Shown here: positions 33,480 through 44,849 of the stretch, piece by piece
How positions within the stretch are numbered: the first letter of the stretch is position 1
Layout of the letters: every line of letters starts with the position of its first letter
DNA from: Aristolochia californica
Lineage: Eukaryota > Streptophyta > Magnoliopsida > Piperales > Aristolochiaceae
Assembly: GCA_029961685.1 (NCBI GenBank)
Contig: JARWKL010000014.1
Span: 23,712,137-23,776,136, forward strand
Reading direction: 5' to 3'
Length of the DNA stretch: 64,000 bases
Notes under the pieces: model-generated
Database searches by the model: none
The model's input: only the letters and a program-made list of their open reading frames with translations
Told to the model about the DNA's origin: nothing
Program-made: the position numbers and the translations under genes

Positions 33480-36315
33480 CTACACCATTTTGGTGAGGCG
33501 TGTAAGCACATGAAGTTTGATGAATAATATTATTCTCCTTACATGAGGTTTGAAACTCCCCTGACATATATTATTTGGCATTATTGGAGAGAAGTACTTG
33601 CAATTTATGACTAAATTGATTTGAGACTATGAAATAAAATGGTTTAAAAACGGAAAGAATTTCATATCTATCCTTAAGTAAGAATAACCATGTCACTTTA
33701 GTGAAATCATCAACGAATGTAATAAATATTTAGTTTGAGAAATGTTGGAAATATTAAAGGGTCCCCACACATCATAATAGATTAAGGAAAAAGGAGCAAC
33801 ACTTCAACCCTAGGAGAGTAGGTGGTTCTTTGGTGTTTGCTCAATTGAGATACCTCACAATTCAAATTTGAAAGAGACTATAAAGAAGGAAACAAGTGCT
33901 TGAGTGATGATAATGACAGGTGCCCTAGTTCATTGTGCTATTCTTATGCCTCTGTCTAGGAAATGGAAGTTGCAGTCACTAGGGCCAAATTTAAGTAGTA
34001 GAGACCCCCTTTTTTATGGCCTCCAACAATCACCCATTTCTTCACTAGATCCCCAAAAACACAAGAAGAAGGGGAAAACGTAATGGAACAATTAAACTTC
34101 TTGGTTAATTGGCTTACAAACAATAAATTCAATGGACACTGAGGAATAAAGAGGACATCATTAAAGTGAAGTGTAAGTATAATGGAGATGGATCCCATCC
34201 CACAAACCTTTGTTTGGGATCCATATGCAATGGAAACAAATTTATCATGTAAATATGGAGAAAGTAATGCAAAAAGACTTACATTATCTGTGATATGCTC
34301 GGAGGCCCTAGAATCAATTATCCAATATGAGTAGAGAAAGAGGCATAAACCATGCTTGAGATTGTAGTAGCAACAACAATAGTGGAGGAAGATGTGGGTG
34401 TGAGTACCATCATAGTTTTCAACCTCCACAACAACTCAAAGGCATCATCTGATATTATTTTCTTCCCTTTTTGTGACTTGGTTTTCTCTTAATTTTTTCA
34501 TCATTATTGACCGAGGCTTGATTTGTTTGGACCCAATCCGGTTTGCCTAATGTTTCCAACATCAGTCAACCAAATGATTTATACCGTGCACTCACGGTTA
34601 TCAATCTTTGAAGAGTTTGAACCTGCTCTACCACCTATTCCTCTACCACCTCTATAATTTCTACAACGACCTCTGTTAGTTGAATTTGTATCCCTATTAC
34701 TAGAGTACATGGCTGAAGATATCTCAACATGAGGTGTGGAACAGGGACCTAAAATCTGAAGCAATGTGACACTTATATCATCAAAGGATGGAAAAGCTGC
34801 AAAACTGAGAAGCTGTGATTTTGCCACCTCTAGATACGGTTAAATATTAGCCAAACAAATAGAAGCTGCTAAAGCTTCCTATTGCTTCTCTTGAACTGAA
34901 ATATCAGTAGAGTAAGGTTGATAAATTTTCCATTCCTGAATAAGCCCTCTAAATCGAGCCAAATACTCATGCAAATTCTCCCCCTGTTTTGTATTAAGTA
35001 TTGTTTGAAAGACATCATACAATTTTTGTAAATTTTCGGTACTAGAGTATAGTTTTGCACAAGTATCCCTTATTTGCTTAGCCATTTCAAGGTGGATAAC
35101 ATTATTTGTAATATGTTCTTCCATACTATTTATCAACCAACTGATGACAAGGGTGTCATCTTTGAGCCATTTATTATAAGAGTTATCTTCCTCATCTACG
35201 GGTGGAGATGGTTTGGTCAAGTGTCCTAAGAGATCTCGAGTTATAAGGAACCTCTTGACAAATTGAGACCAAATCAAATAATTTGATAATCCTCTTAAGG
35301 GGATATTAATGATCTTAAGCAACTCACTCTTTCCAGCCATACACACATAATCCTCAGCCATAAATTATATCAACTAAAAAATAAGCATAATATGATAAAC
35401 ACCTTATGCAAGGTATCAAACCGAGAGAGACGGGAAGTCAAACCGAAACTTAAACCAAAAACTCAACTCATGCATGCACTTAAAATAGAATAAATCACTC
35501 CACGTGCTCCCCCATGCAATCTATAATAAATCTCATATCATTCGTAATCAAGAAAGAATTTCCAAATCCAATAAAAAAATCAAATTGTACCATCAAATCT
35601 TGCTCAAAATCAGGATATATCCAAAGAAGAAAACTTTCCTTTTTAAGCACATGCACCACATGTATCAAAAAATCTAAGTCTCTACTTTCCTTTGTCTATT
35701 GATTATTTTATGTATGAAATATCATAATATAATCCAAATTAGAAGGACTTAAATGTTTTTGAATCCATCAACCATCTTGCCAAAAAAAAAAAAAAAAAAA
35801 AAGAAAATCTCCTTCCTTGCGTCAACCAAGAAACTATCATTGGAGGAGAACTAGGAAAAATATCCAAGGACAACAGTCTTCTAGGGGCAGTTCAACGAAT
35901 TTAATCATGCTATTGAGTATAATAAACCATGGTTTCAGTAAAGAAACAACTATGTTTGATCCATAAATAATTTTTACAAAGATCAAATACAACATCAAGG
36001 TATAAAAACTGCTCCTTAATCGAGACCTGCATGAATGAGAGGGAACCGAAAACCAAAAAACTTATGCTGATTCATATGAAATAGAAGCACTTAATCTTCA
36101 TAAAAAGATGAAGAAAATAGTTATTCTCCAACCTTCTTCACGAGATTAACCATCAATAGTCATCTAAAAAGAAGAAGAAGGATACTTATCTTGAATAAGG
36201 ACAAGTTGCTCAACCTTGCTCAACCGAAAACTCCAACTTGATATGCTGATGAAAATTGTTTAATTAACACTTTAATTGTGAGAATTGGGATCTTAAAATC
36301 ATTGCTCTGATACCA
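33480..36315 (-). mobile_element. Ty1/copia internal region: gag, protease, integrase start
   Basis: Order on the minus strand: primer-binding-site complement GCTCTGATACCA at 36,304-36,315, flush with the LTR; Gag frame 35,361-34,879 (160 residues with WSQFVKRFL, DDTLVISWLI, QTILNTKQGENLHEYLARFRG; UBN2-type copia Gag); a Gly/Arg-rich nucleic-acid-binding region (NYRGGRGIGG, about 34,690-34,640); a protease region within 34,429-33,956 (IIDSRASEHIT in place of the DSGAS active site, then LLFVSQLTKKFNC); and integrase sequence to about 33,500. RT and RNase H are not joined to it. The Gag frame is intact for 160 codons, so it is younger than the neighbouring copies. Confidence 0.85.
36304..36315 (-). 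other. Primer-binding site (initiator tRNA-Met type)
   Basis: The complement reads TGGTATCAGAGC, the standard plant copia primer-binding site, directly adjoining the LTR start TGTTGATT at 36,316. Confidence 0.85.
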
Positions 36316-36638
36316 TGTTGATTTTAGAATCCCATGATGATTAATGAAGATCAAAGCACTCTAGGAGAAGAAGAACCGAAGAGGAAGAAGAAGAGGGAAG
36401 TGAGAAGAAAGATGAAAGAGAAAGAGAGATGGACGGTTGTTGAGAGGTTAGAGTGAGAAGGTGGGAAACAGGATTAGGGTTGTGAAAGCATACCCTAATC
36501 CTCCCTCTTAACATCTATTTATAAGTGTAAAAGTACAACAATTATATCAATTCCCTTTACCTTAGAAGGGTGAAAAAGGGATAAGAAAGAAAGATCTTTT
36601 ACATCAATGCCACTATAAATAGATTACATCTTCTAACA
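36316..36638 (-). repeat. 5' LTR of the minus-strand copia element
   Basis: 323 bp from TGTTGATTTTAGAATCCC to CATCTTCTAACA. Has a purine-rich first half and ATCTATTTATAAG (TATA on the minus strand). Related at its start to the solo LTR at 11,457. Confidence 0.8.
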
Positions 36639-37095
36639 ACTAGATCTAATACAAAGGCTGAAAATTATGACATGGCCATAGCTGCTATAGAATTAATTTG
36701 GATTCAAAATATTTTACATTTTGTTCTTGGATGTATAGGGTTTTCTCCATTGACTTTTGATAATCATGTCCATCATGACAATTCTAAACGTATCGAGTTG
36801 GATTTGAATTTTATTTGGAATTTCATAGCATCATGAGTGCTTGCTATAGAATACATTCCTATTGAAGATCAATTAACATATATTTTCACTAAATTATTGT
36901 AATCCCATCATCATCTATTTTGTGTGCAGAAAATTTCCCATAGTTCAACTTATGCTCAGTTTGAGGGGGTTGTTGATGATATGCTTGAAGATATCCTACA
37001 ATTCTTTCATGAGAAATATTTCCATTCAATTAGAGAGGGGAACTAATGAATTCTATTGGAGTTCTGCTACCCATTCTTTTAGATAATCATGGACA
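36639..37095 (+). mobile_element. Copia RNase H tail, polypurine tract and LTR start (plus strand)
   Basis: 36,650-36,905 reads as the C-terminal copia RNase H region (AAIELIWIQNIL, then RIELDLNFIWNF and EYIPIEDQLTYIFTKLL). Then comes TTTGAGGGGG (about 36,959-36,968) and TGTTGATGATATGC at 36,970, a polypurine tract followed by a 3' LTR start. The LTR end was not located. It was disrupted on its left by the minus-strand element. Confidence 0.75.
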
Positions 37096-37153
37096 TGAAT
37101 GTTACGTCAAAGTGGTGCAAAGACCTGAAAACCAGAAATAATCAGAACTGTGA

Positions 37154-37267
37154 TGTTGGCTCCAAGGCCTATCCCAAAATTAGTAGCCATCTTAGTAAAC
37201 CTTTTTTCCAAACTCATAAACTCCACATTTTTTTTTCACTAATCCATTCGGGACTATTACTTAAAAA
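37154..37267 (-). repeat. TRIM-like LTR, single copy
   Basis: About 114 bp, starting TGTTGGCTCCAAGGCC and containing TCCCAAAATTAGTAGCC and CTAATCCATT. Matches both terminal repeats of the miniature element at 42,373-42,768. Confidence 0.6.
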
Positions 37268-37747
37268 AAACAATGAGAAAGAAAGAGAAAAGAGAGATCC
37301 AAAAGTGGAAGGTGTTTGCATTGTGAAAATTAATTAAATTGATAAACTTTTTACAATTATTTACCATTTTAGATACTCTCATTTTATTTTTATATTTTCC
37401 GATGATGTCTTCGTTTATCCTCTTACTTTTCACTCACTCATATAACCCACTCATACAACCAAGTGAACTTCTGGCCACAATTCACTATGGTTCACATGGA
37501 ACTTCCAATCAAGCCACCAAGCCTCTTATAATTTTAAGACAAAAGAAAAATTACTAGTAAAAATAACTACAAGATAATGGAGTTGTGGACTTTTACCAGC
37601 ATAACTACCATTAGTTTGAATCCTCCTTAATTGTTGACAAACCTGAAGTTAGTTGACTTTTTGAGCACTTGGGAATGACTTTTACAAGTTTCAACAAAAT
37701 GATTTTCCCAAGGATTCACAATTTCAGGTACTTTAGAGGATGGACAA

Positions 37748-38035
37748 TGTTGAAGAGTAGATATGAAAGAGTCTTACATGACTCTCACAATAAGAAGTCA
37801 TACGGAGCTAGAATTATTATAGAAGGAGGTCTCACAGAGTTTCAGTTAAAAGGTGTTTTAGTTATGTTAGTCTTTTATTTATGTTTATTTATTTAATTTA
37901 GATTTTGGGTGTAATTGAGACAAGGGTAGTTTAATTGTAATTGAACTCTACTACTTTCCTATATTGTAATTAGGGGCTCATGTTCTTAGATTATATCAAG
38001 TTAGTGAAATTTTTCTCTTTTTCAGAAATTCAATA
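37748..38035 (+). mobile_element. Solo LTR of the non-autonomous family (plus orientation)
   Basis: TGTTGAAGAGTAGATATGAA ... CAGAAATTCAATA. It is the reverse complement of the LTR at 7,993-8,331 over its whole length, sharing CTTACATGACTCTCACA, GGAGGTCTCA, GTTTTAGTTATGTTAGTC and GGGGCTCATGT. No polypurine tract or primer-binding site adjoins it. No clear 5-bp target duplication. Confidence 0.7.
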
Positions 38036-40990
38036 GGCAGCATTAAGTTTGAAAAAGTGCACCTAGAGAATATTTATAGAGCATCAAAACAAACTAACTT
38101 TTTTTGAAGCATAAGAAGTTGAGTCAACTCAACACCAACCTTGAGTCACCTCAAGGTGGCCAAAAACAAGCTAAAATGAGAAAACCCAAAAAAAGGTTAG
38201 TCAGGTCAAGGTAAACTCGAGTTAACTCAAGGTAAACCTGGGAGCAACTTACGTTTCTATAAGAGATCAAGTCAACCCTACCTATCAATGAATCGACTTG
38301 AACCTAATCCAAGAGCTACTTACAAAGTTGAAAAAATAAGCTAAATAGGTTTTAAATGGAAAATCTGAACTTTGCATAAAAATTGCCACTTGACACACTT
38401 GAAGGCCTTCCACTTGACTTGTCCTTCTCACAATAATATTCTTCCAACTTCAAGTCTTGTTCTTGAATCAGGATCTAATATCTTCAATTGTTTTCATCAA
38501 ACTCTTGTCATAGATAGGTATTTGGATGGCAATATCCAATCACACAATAGTTATGTATGTGCATGTGCATGTGTGTGTGTCTATATATATATATATATAA
38601 GGGAAACGAGACTCTACTTAAGTTTAGCCAACCTTGGTTTTACGTCAACTTTTCTTCCTTAGAGAAGTAGATATATCTACAAAAATGCCATTTTACATGA
38701 ACATATTATAAAAATGTCATTATCTCTACTTTATTATTATAAATAGATAAAAATAAGAAAAATCTCAAACGAACATCAATATGATAAATGTATGGACTTA
38801 CCTTCTAAATTATGTGCACCTAATTATTAATTTGACCATCAAACTTAAAAAAATGACAGAAAACCTAATTTATTCTTATTATGAGTTTATTTCTCATCCC
38901 ATTTAATCATGAACTAATGCTCATTTGTATTATGTAGCAAAAGGCAGAAACCTAGAAGGGGTAATAGGTTTGTGTGCACTAGTGTCAATTGCCAATTCCT
39001 TTTTGAAGGTTGTGCGTAATTCTTCCTTCCGGTGTGAAATATTATTTCAAATTTCTATAAAAGTTACTAGAAAAGAGGCAAGCCAAAAAATAAAAAATAA
39101 CATGATTTATAATGGTTCACAACTTAAACATAGGTAGTTAATCGACTATCAAAGTATTGTTATTTTGAAGTCAAAGACCATATGGCATGTACATCAAGAA
39201 GGCCATAAAGGCTAAATTACATCAAATATCCATAAAGAGACTTGCTACAACTTATCGACTACAAAAGCTTATTAAAATAATACTAATACAATAGGCTACA
39301 TAAACCGATACCCATGAAGGAATTTTCACTAGCAAAACTAGGCTATAAAAGTATAGACACATAGAGGGGTTTCTAGTAGCTAAACTTGGCTACACAAACT
39401 TCAATTTACAAAGGGATTTTCTCACATCAACTAAAGCCATAAAGGCTTTTCAAGCAATGTAAGTTGAGTTTTTTTTTTTATCTTGCATACACAACGCTTA
39501 ACTAGGTACACATGCAAAGGTTACTTGCTTGTAGTTTAAACACATTAAGTGCCTCTAAAGTAGGCTGATTTTACATTATGAAGATTATAAAAAAAAGGCA
39601 CCCCACCTGTGTGCCCTTCAAATGTACTAGAGCCTCAAAATTCAATTTCCTAATCATTTGATTTTAAAGTGAGAGAGTTCTTATAGGAAACTCAATTATG
39701 GGTTGAAGTGCATGCTTTTATAAAATCACTTTAGAGGGAGGTAAATCTGAAAATATGAGCCTCAAACTAATTTGTTGTACTTAAAAGATTTTAAAGTAAA
39801 CATGAATTTAGAAAGCATTAAGCACTTACAAATAAGGATTATAAATTAAACTACCCAGAGTACTTTGTTCATGCAAAAATCAGCTCAAAGAGGAAGGAAA
39901 ATAAAGAATATGGCATAATATTACATGTTGAACATATACTATAGGTTTGAAAGTAAAATGGCACGAGGTCGGAAGCAAAAACTCAAAATCCAATCACAAA
40001 TGCAAAAATAAAACCTTAGAATAGTTAGCTATTTAGCAAAAACTACTAGAATGTGTTTCTTTCGGCCAAATCCGCCTCCAAAAGTTTCAAATTCTAGAAC
40101 GCTTTGGATGGCTTCAAGCTCATTGTAGCATACTTCATCTTGAAATCAAGCTAAGAATCACTTAGATAGACAAGATCCAATTGAAAAAAACAACAAATCA
40201 TTTCTAACTTTTGCAACATCCAATCAACTTGATCTCACATCAAATCGACTTGATTTTTTCATGAACAAGTAAAAAAAGCCAGTGAAAAAAATCTAATCAA
40301 CTCTATCTCTCATCGAGTCAACTTGATGTTGATAAAATGTTTAAAATGACCTTTTTGCCTTCTTAAAACCCCAATGAAATCTAGATGAGTTTTTATTTAA
40401 ATAAAAGATATTTTGAGTTGTTGATCATAGTGGAAGGTCACTTACAACGTTTGGTCACCTATCTTCATCAGATTGTCGCTCAAAAGTATATCTTCTAAAA
40501 TTCAGGTGCATTGATACAAGTGAAGTTCAAAGGAAAAATGCTTGATCAATTATTTATTGTTTATTTGGAATAGTTATCATTGTATTAAATTAATGGGTAA
40601 TGAAGCATATATTTAGATAGTTAATATAATTTGATAAATCTATTTCAAACTTATGTTTATCTACGATGATAAATAGAATTAAAGTCTTAAAGCTTTCTAG
40701 TGGGCTTTTCAAGAAATGCTACAAATTCATTTCCATGTACAAATCAATTTCTATACAACATTTCTACCCTTTTATTTCATAAAAAGTAATATCTTCATTA
40801 AAAAATGAGATAATTTTCCTAACATAAGTTTTTAATTAAGAGAAGTTGGAAACTCTCTCCCTCTAATCAACCTTCTCTCCTCCCCCAAACTCACCCATTT
40901 AGGCAAACCTTACCTGCACAACTAGGCAAGACTCGAGTAGTAGGTGATTCTACTGAAAAATAAACTAGATGAGCAAGAAAAAATAGTAAG
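38036..40990. other. Gene-poor intergenic DNA
   Basis: AT-rich, with only short chance frames. TGAGTCAACTCAACAC / CTCGAGTTAACTCAAGG words cluster at 38,110-38,310, and an (AT) run lies at 38,582-38,599. No gene or element with defined ends was recognised. Confidence 0.5.
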
Positions 40991-41690
40991 TGTTGGTCCA
41001 AGTAGGTTTTCAAGAGGGTGGTGAATTGAGTTTTTGCAAATTTTAATCTTAACGTGTGTGGAAGATAAATTAAACAACAATGCAAAATAAGGAGACAAAA
41101 TTCACACACCACAATTAAACACCAAAAGTTTTGTTTTGGATATTCCCCTATTGGTATTCACTGCCCAAGTACAAATTCCTGGGAAATTTCACTAATATTC
41201 GCTCTATTAGTTTGGAATTACAAGAAAGATATTTTGGCTCTCCTTCAAGCCATGTATTTGTTCAAATACATGATTACAACTCATTCTCTCCGAGAGATTA
41301 GTTCTAGATAAGCCTATCAAGAAATTAAAAAAATTTAAAAAAATAAAAACTTAAACCCTTCAAAACCTGAAAAGATAACGTCCTCCTTGAGATTTCTAAG
41401 ATTCTAGCCTTTAGTACGCAAAGGAGTAGATAAGAGGTTGACTAATGTGAAGGCAAGGAGTAGGAATTGAGAAAGAAATAGAATGTTTTTCAAAATAGGC
41501 TATCTTTCTCAAAATAAGACTTAGGAAAGAATTTCAAGAGAATGCTAATGAATTACAATAGGTATTTATAAGTTTCACAAGCCAAACTAACCCTTTTTTG
41601 CTTGTTTGCAAAAGTTGATTTCACATTTGATCAATCAATGTAAAGTGATTGATCGATCAATCATGTGTAATGACTATATTTTTGTAATAA
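40991..41690 (-). mobile_element. Sirevirus-type LTR, minus orientation
   Basis: Starts TGTTGGTCCAAGTAGG ... AGAGGGTGGTGAATTG, the complement of the typical Sirevirus LTR end (CAATTCACCxCCCTCTT...CTTGGxCCAACA). It carries GATTGATCGATCAATC near 41,650. Similar in layout to 63,368-64,000 and, inverted, to 12,390-13,528. The right end is not defined. Confidence 0.65.
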
Positions 41691-41826
41691 AATGTCATTG
41701 CCAATCGTCTGCTCCAACCATCCCGCCATCCGGCTAGGTATTTTGGCACTAGGTATTTTTTTCTTTCTTTTTTCCTATGCGCGGGAGGGGCTACTCTCAC
41801 ACAACGGGACTAGAGGGAGGGAGGGA

Positions 41827-41828
<2 letters not shown>

Positions 41829-41920
<92 letters not shown>
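41829..41920 (+). repeat. (GA)46 microsatellite
   Basis: An uninterrupted GA run of about 92 bp, with GGGAGA-rich sequence on either side. The Arg/Glu frames reading through it are artefacts of the repeat. Confidence 0.97.
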
Positions 41921-41923
<3 letters not shown>

Positions 41924-42160
41924 TTAGGGAGAGAAGGAGAGAGAAATTTAGAGAGAGGAAATTTTAGAAGGAAATCAATTGTAGTTGCTAGATTAACTGT
42001 TGTTGCTTTTTTTATTGTTCAATCATCGTTTTGATGGTAGTCCATATGGGAAGCTACTATTGATTGATATTCTATGCTTTTCAATTTATTCATTAGGATT
42101 ATATAATTTTTTTACTCGAGGCATATATTGATCAACATGTAGCGATTGGATTATAGTACT

Positions 42161-42245
42161 AAAGCCTAAACCTTAATCCTGACCCTCAACCCTAAGCCCT
42201 CTAATTTCATGACCCTAAAACACTTACCCTAAACCCTAATCACTT
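42161..42245 (+). repeat. Degenerate telomere-like repeat tract (CCCTAAA-type)
   Basis: About ten CCTAAACC / CCCTCAACCCTAAGCCC / CCCTAAACCCTAA words in one orientation within 85 bp. This is the plant telomere unit CCCTAAA with drift. It may be an interstitial telomere scar or a chance C/A-rich stretch. Confidence 0.5.
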
Positions 42246-42372
42246 AATTCTATGTTTATTTCCATTAGTGTATATTACTTTTTATGTTGATGTACTAAAG
42301 TTGATATTATTTATTTTATGTTGATATATTAAAGTTGATATTATTTATTTTATGTTTATATTTATATTCACA

Positions 42373-42768
42373 TGTAATGGGTCCAAGGCCCATCCCAAAA
42401 TGACTAGCCAACTTAGGAAACCTCTTTCCCAACTAATAAACTCAAGATCTTTGTACTCACTAAACTCAAAATCTTTGTGCTCACTAATCTATGTAGGCCC
42501 TCTTTTTGTGATTCTTCAAGTGGATAATTTAGGTGTAGGCACTCTTTTATGGGTCTACGAGTGGATAATTTAGGTGTACGCCATTTTTTTTGGCTTTACA
42601 AGTGGATAATTTAGGTATATGTCCACATATTAGTACCTGCTCTGATACCACGTGAAGTTGGGTCCAAGGTCCATCCCAAAATGATTAGGCTACATAGGAA
42701 ACCTCTTTCCTAACTAATAAACTCAAGATCTTTGTACTCACTAATCTATGTCAGAATATTCCTTAACA
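42373..42768 (-). mobile_element. TRIM-like miniature LTR retrotransposon
   Basis: Terminal repeats of about 116-125 bp (42,373 to about 42,497, and 42,653-42,768) share GGGTCCAAGG, CATCCCAAAATGA and AGGAAACCTCTTTCC. Between them is a short interior with three 40-bp-spaced GTGGATAATTTAGGT units and, flush with the right repeat, GCTCTGATACCA (42,639-42,650), the complement of the initiator-Met primer-binding site. The left repeat has an internal 28-bp duplication. Total about 400 bp, no coding capacity; a third, single repeat is at 37,154. Confidence 0.7.
42523..42621 (+). repeat. Three tandem units with GTGGATAATTTAGGT
   Basis: Units begin near 42,520, 42,561 and 42,602, each containing GTGGATAATTTAGGT followed by a variable half. 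They are inside the TRIM-like element. Confidence 0.75.
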
Positions 42769-42910
42769 ATATTCACATGTAGGTTTTGGTCCAAGATGAG
42801 ATGCATCATTATTTTAGCCGATGCAACAAGAGAGTTATTCTTCAAATCCTCCACTGCATGATGTATAGTTTTTTTATTTTTATAATATGTAATTTTTGTT
42901 TGTGTATTTT

Positions 42911-42912
<2 letters not shown>

Positions 42913-42952
<40 letters not shown>
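42913..42952 (+). repeat. (AT)20 microsatellite
   Basis: An uninterrupted AT run of 40 bp. Confidence 0.95.
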
Positions 42953-42955
<3 letters not shown>

Positions 42956-43221
42956 TAATTAAATTTATTATATCTAATTTTTATATTTATCATTATTTTT
43001 TATGTTAATTTTTTTCATCATTACTTTATTATATTAAATAGGAAAAAATTTATATTATTTCCAGATAAAATAATAAATTATGTACTAGAACTTATAAATA
43101 ATTTTTTTAAAACCTTATACCTCTTAATTTCAAAATTTGCTAGTAGATGAAATGTTTAAATTCTATTTTTTCAACACTTTCCAACGTCTTTTTTTTTTTT
43201 TTTGGAAATGATCAACATTAG

Positions 43222-43453
43222 TACTAGTAAAAAATGACTTTTGGTGAAGAAATTTGAATTTTTTACCTACAAAATTTGACTTTTGATGGTAGACATTTTG
43301 AACTACAACAACGATTTTTGAAATTCGTCATAACCTATAGTAGCGAAAACACATAAGTAAACTCTTCCAACGAATTTTTTGTTGGAAAACAGCCACTAAA
43401 TGTTTACTTCCGCCAGCAAAAAATCGCTAGTGAAAGTCTTTTTTCTTGTAGTG
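43222..43453. mobile_element. CACTA-like MITE
   Basis: The right end reads GACTTTCACTAG..AGTCTTTTTTCTTGTAGTG; its complement begins CACTACAAGAAAAAAGACTTT, the common plant CACTA terminus. The left end TACTAGTAAAAAATGACTTT aligns with it as an inverted repeat. It is 232 bp with no coding capacity. The 3-bp target duplication is not preserved. Confidence 0.6.
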
Positions 43454-43902
43454 GTCGTCTTATTGACACGCTTTATTTCATGAGTCATTTCTATTGAATA
43501 TTTTTATCGTATAAGATACATGAATAACCATATATAGTAGATAATATAATACAATATATACTAATACTCATGTATATAGTAAAATTACTAAGTAAAAATA
43601 TAGTGGTTTAAAATTAGTTCTTCTTGATCGATAAAATATAAAACTTTAAACATAATAAAAAATATAAAAGTGGTATATATCAAGACTTATTTTAAAAGAT
43701 TGCAAAATTTAGGTTCAACTAACATTATTCAACCTTGATCCTTTGTAAACTTTGATAAAAAGTAAATAGAACCTCCTCAATATTTTCCAAAGCAAGAATT
43801 GAGAGAGTTTATAATTGTTTATTTGAGTCCTATTAAATGACCCACGGGTATATAATTAAAAGGTAACATGGAGCTAAAGATAACCATTTGAGGTAGAGTA
43901 GA

Positions 43903-43921
43903 GCATGCATGCATGCATGCA
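43903..43921. repeat. (GCAT)n palindromic run with overlapping RY motifs
   Basis: GCATGCATGCATGCATGC contains overlapping CATGCATG words, the core of the seed-type RY element. No gene start lies downstream, so this is probably only a simple repeat. Confidence 0.6.
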
Positions 43922-44849
43922 AATATTCGGGGCCTAGATCGAAAGGGTGACAACGTAGGATGAAAGGTTAAAACAAGCTTTGTCCTTTGGAATCTCGGGA
44001 GGGTCAGGAGAGAAGAAGAATAGGCGACTGGTGCACATTAAAAGTAGGTGTCTCCTCAAATCTCCTCGTAATGATATGCCTTTCCTCTTCGTCAATTCTG
44101 GCTCTTTGCTTTTGTAGTTCCTTAAATGAAGCCCAGCCTCACTCAGCTCCACTAGCAGTGGTGGTGCATTGGGTCAAGATTGACTCATGCTTTTGGCATT
44201 TCCTTGGTTTTGTCCTCTCTATATAGACTCTTCCTATGGTTGCATCCTATCTTATTACACACACTTTTCCTATAATCTTACCTTCAAATAATGCAATTTC
44301 TTCTTGAAAGAATTCATTTAACTTCTCCATTCAATCATTATATGCACAATGCAATCTAAGAGTCCGGCTATGTTGCCTAGTTTTTCTTGGATATTCTAAG
44401 AACCAAAAAAAGGTTATGTTTGTTACCGACTCTCTTTGCATAAGACTTTTATTTCAGCCGATATAGATTTTTTTTTAGAATCAACCATATTATTCTAGTG
44501 TTGGTCCTTCTCTACCAGGTTTTATTCCATCTGCGAGTATGCCTAGACCTATTATGCCGTCGGACCAACTTTTTTCATAGTAAATAGAGGAACCATATTC
44601 ATTAGCAACATTAGAGCCATTCTCGCCATTCTCGTTTGTGGTTGACTAGTCACCTATGCAGTCTTCTAATTCTTAGGTAAGTACTCCTTTCTTCTCCTAT
44701 TATCTTCAATCCATATTATGACGATAGACACATTACCATTCAAAAACCTACCAAGTCATGTATATAATCCAAGTCTTTTTCTTCCTCCTTCCATCCCATT
44801 TCTAATTTTCTGTCTACTCATGGACTTTTCTTCTAGCTATTGTTCTTTT
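43922..44849. other. Intergenic, probably worn copia linker towards the right
   Basis: No intact frame. From about 44,500 the Pro/Ser/Phe-rich short frames could be the integrase-RT linker of the copia element that follows. Confidence 0.35.

Noticed and set aside
41692..42034. Open frames of pure Arg/Glu repeats
   Set aside because: They are translations of the GA microsatellite; no gene context, start signal or splice signals.
43903..43921. RY-type seed enhancer
   Set aside because: No gene starts within several kilobases downstream; a simple GCAT repeat explains it.
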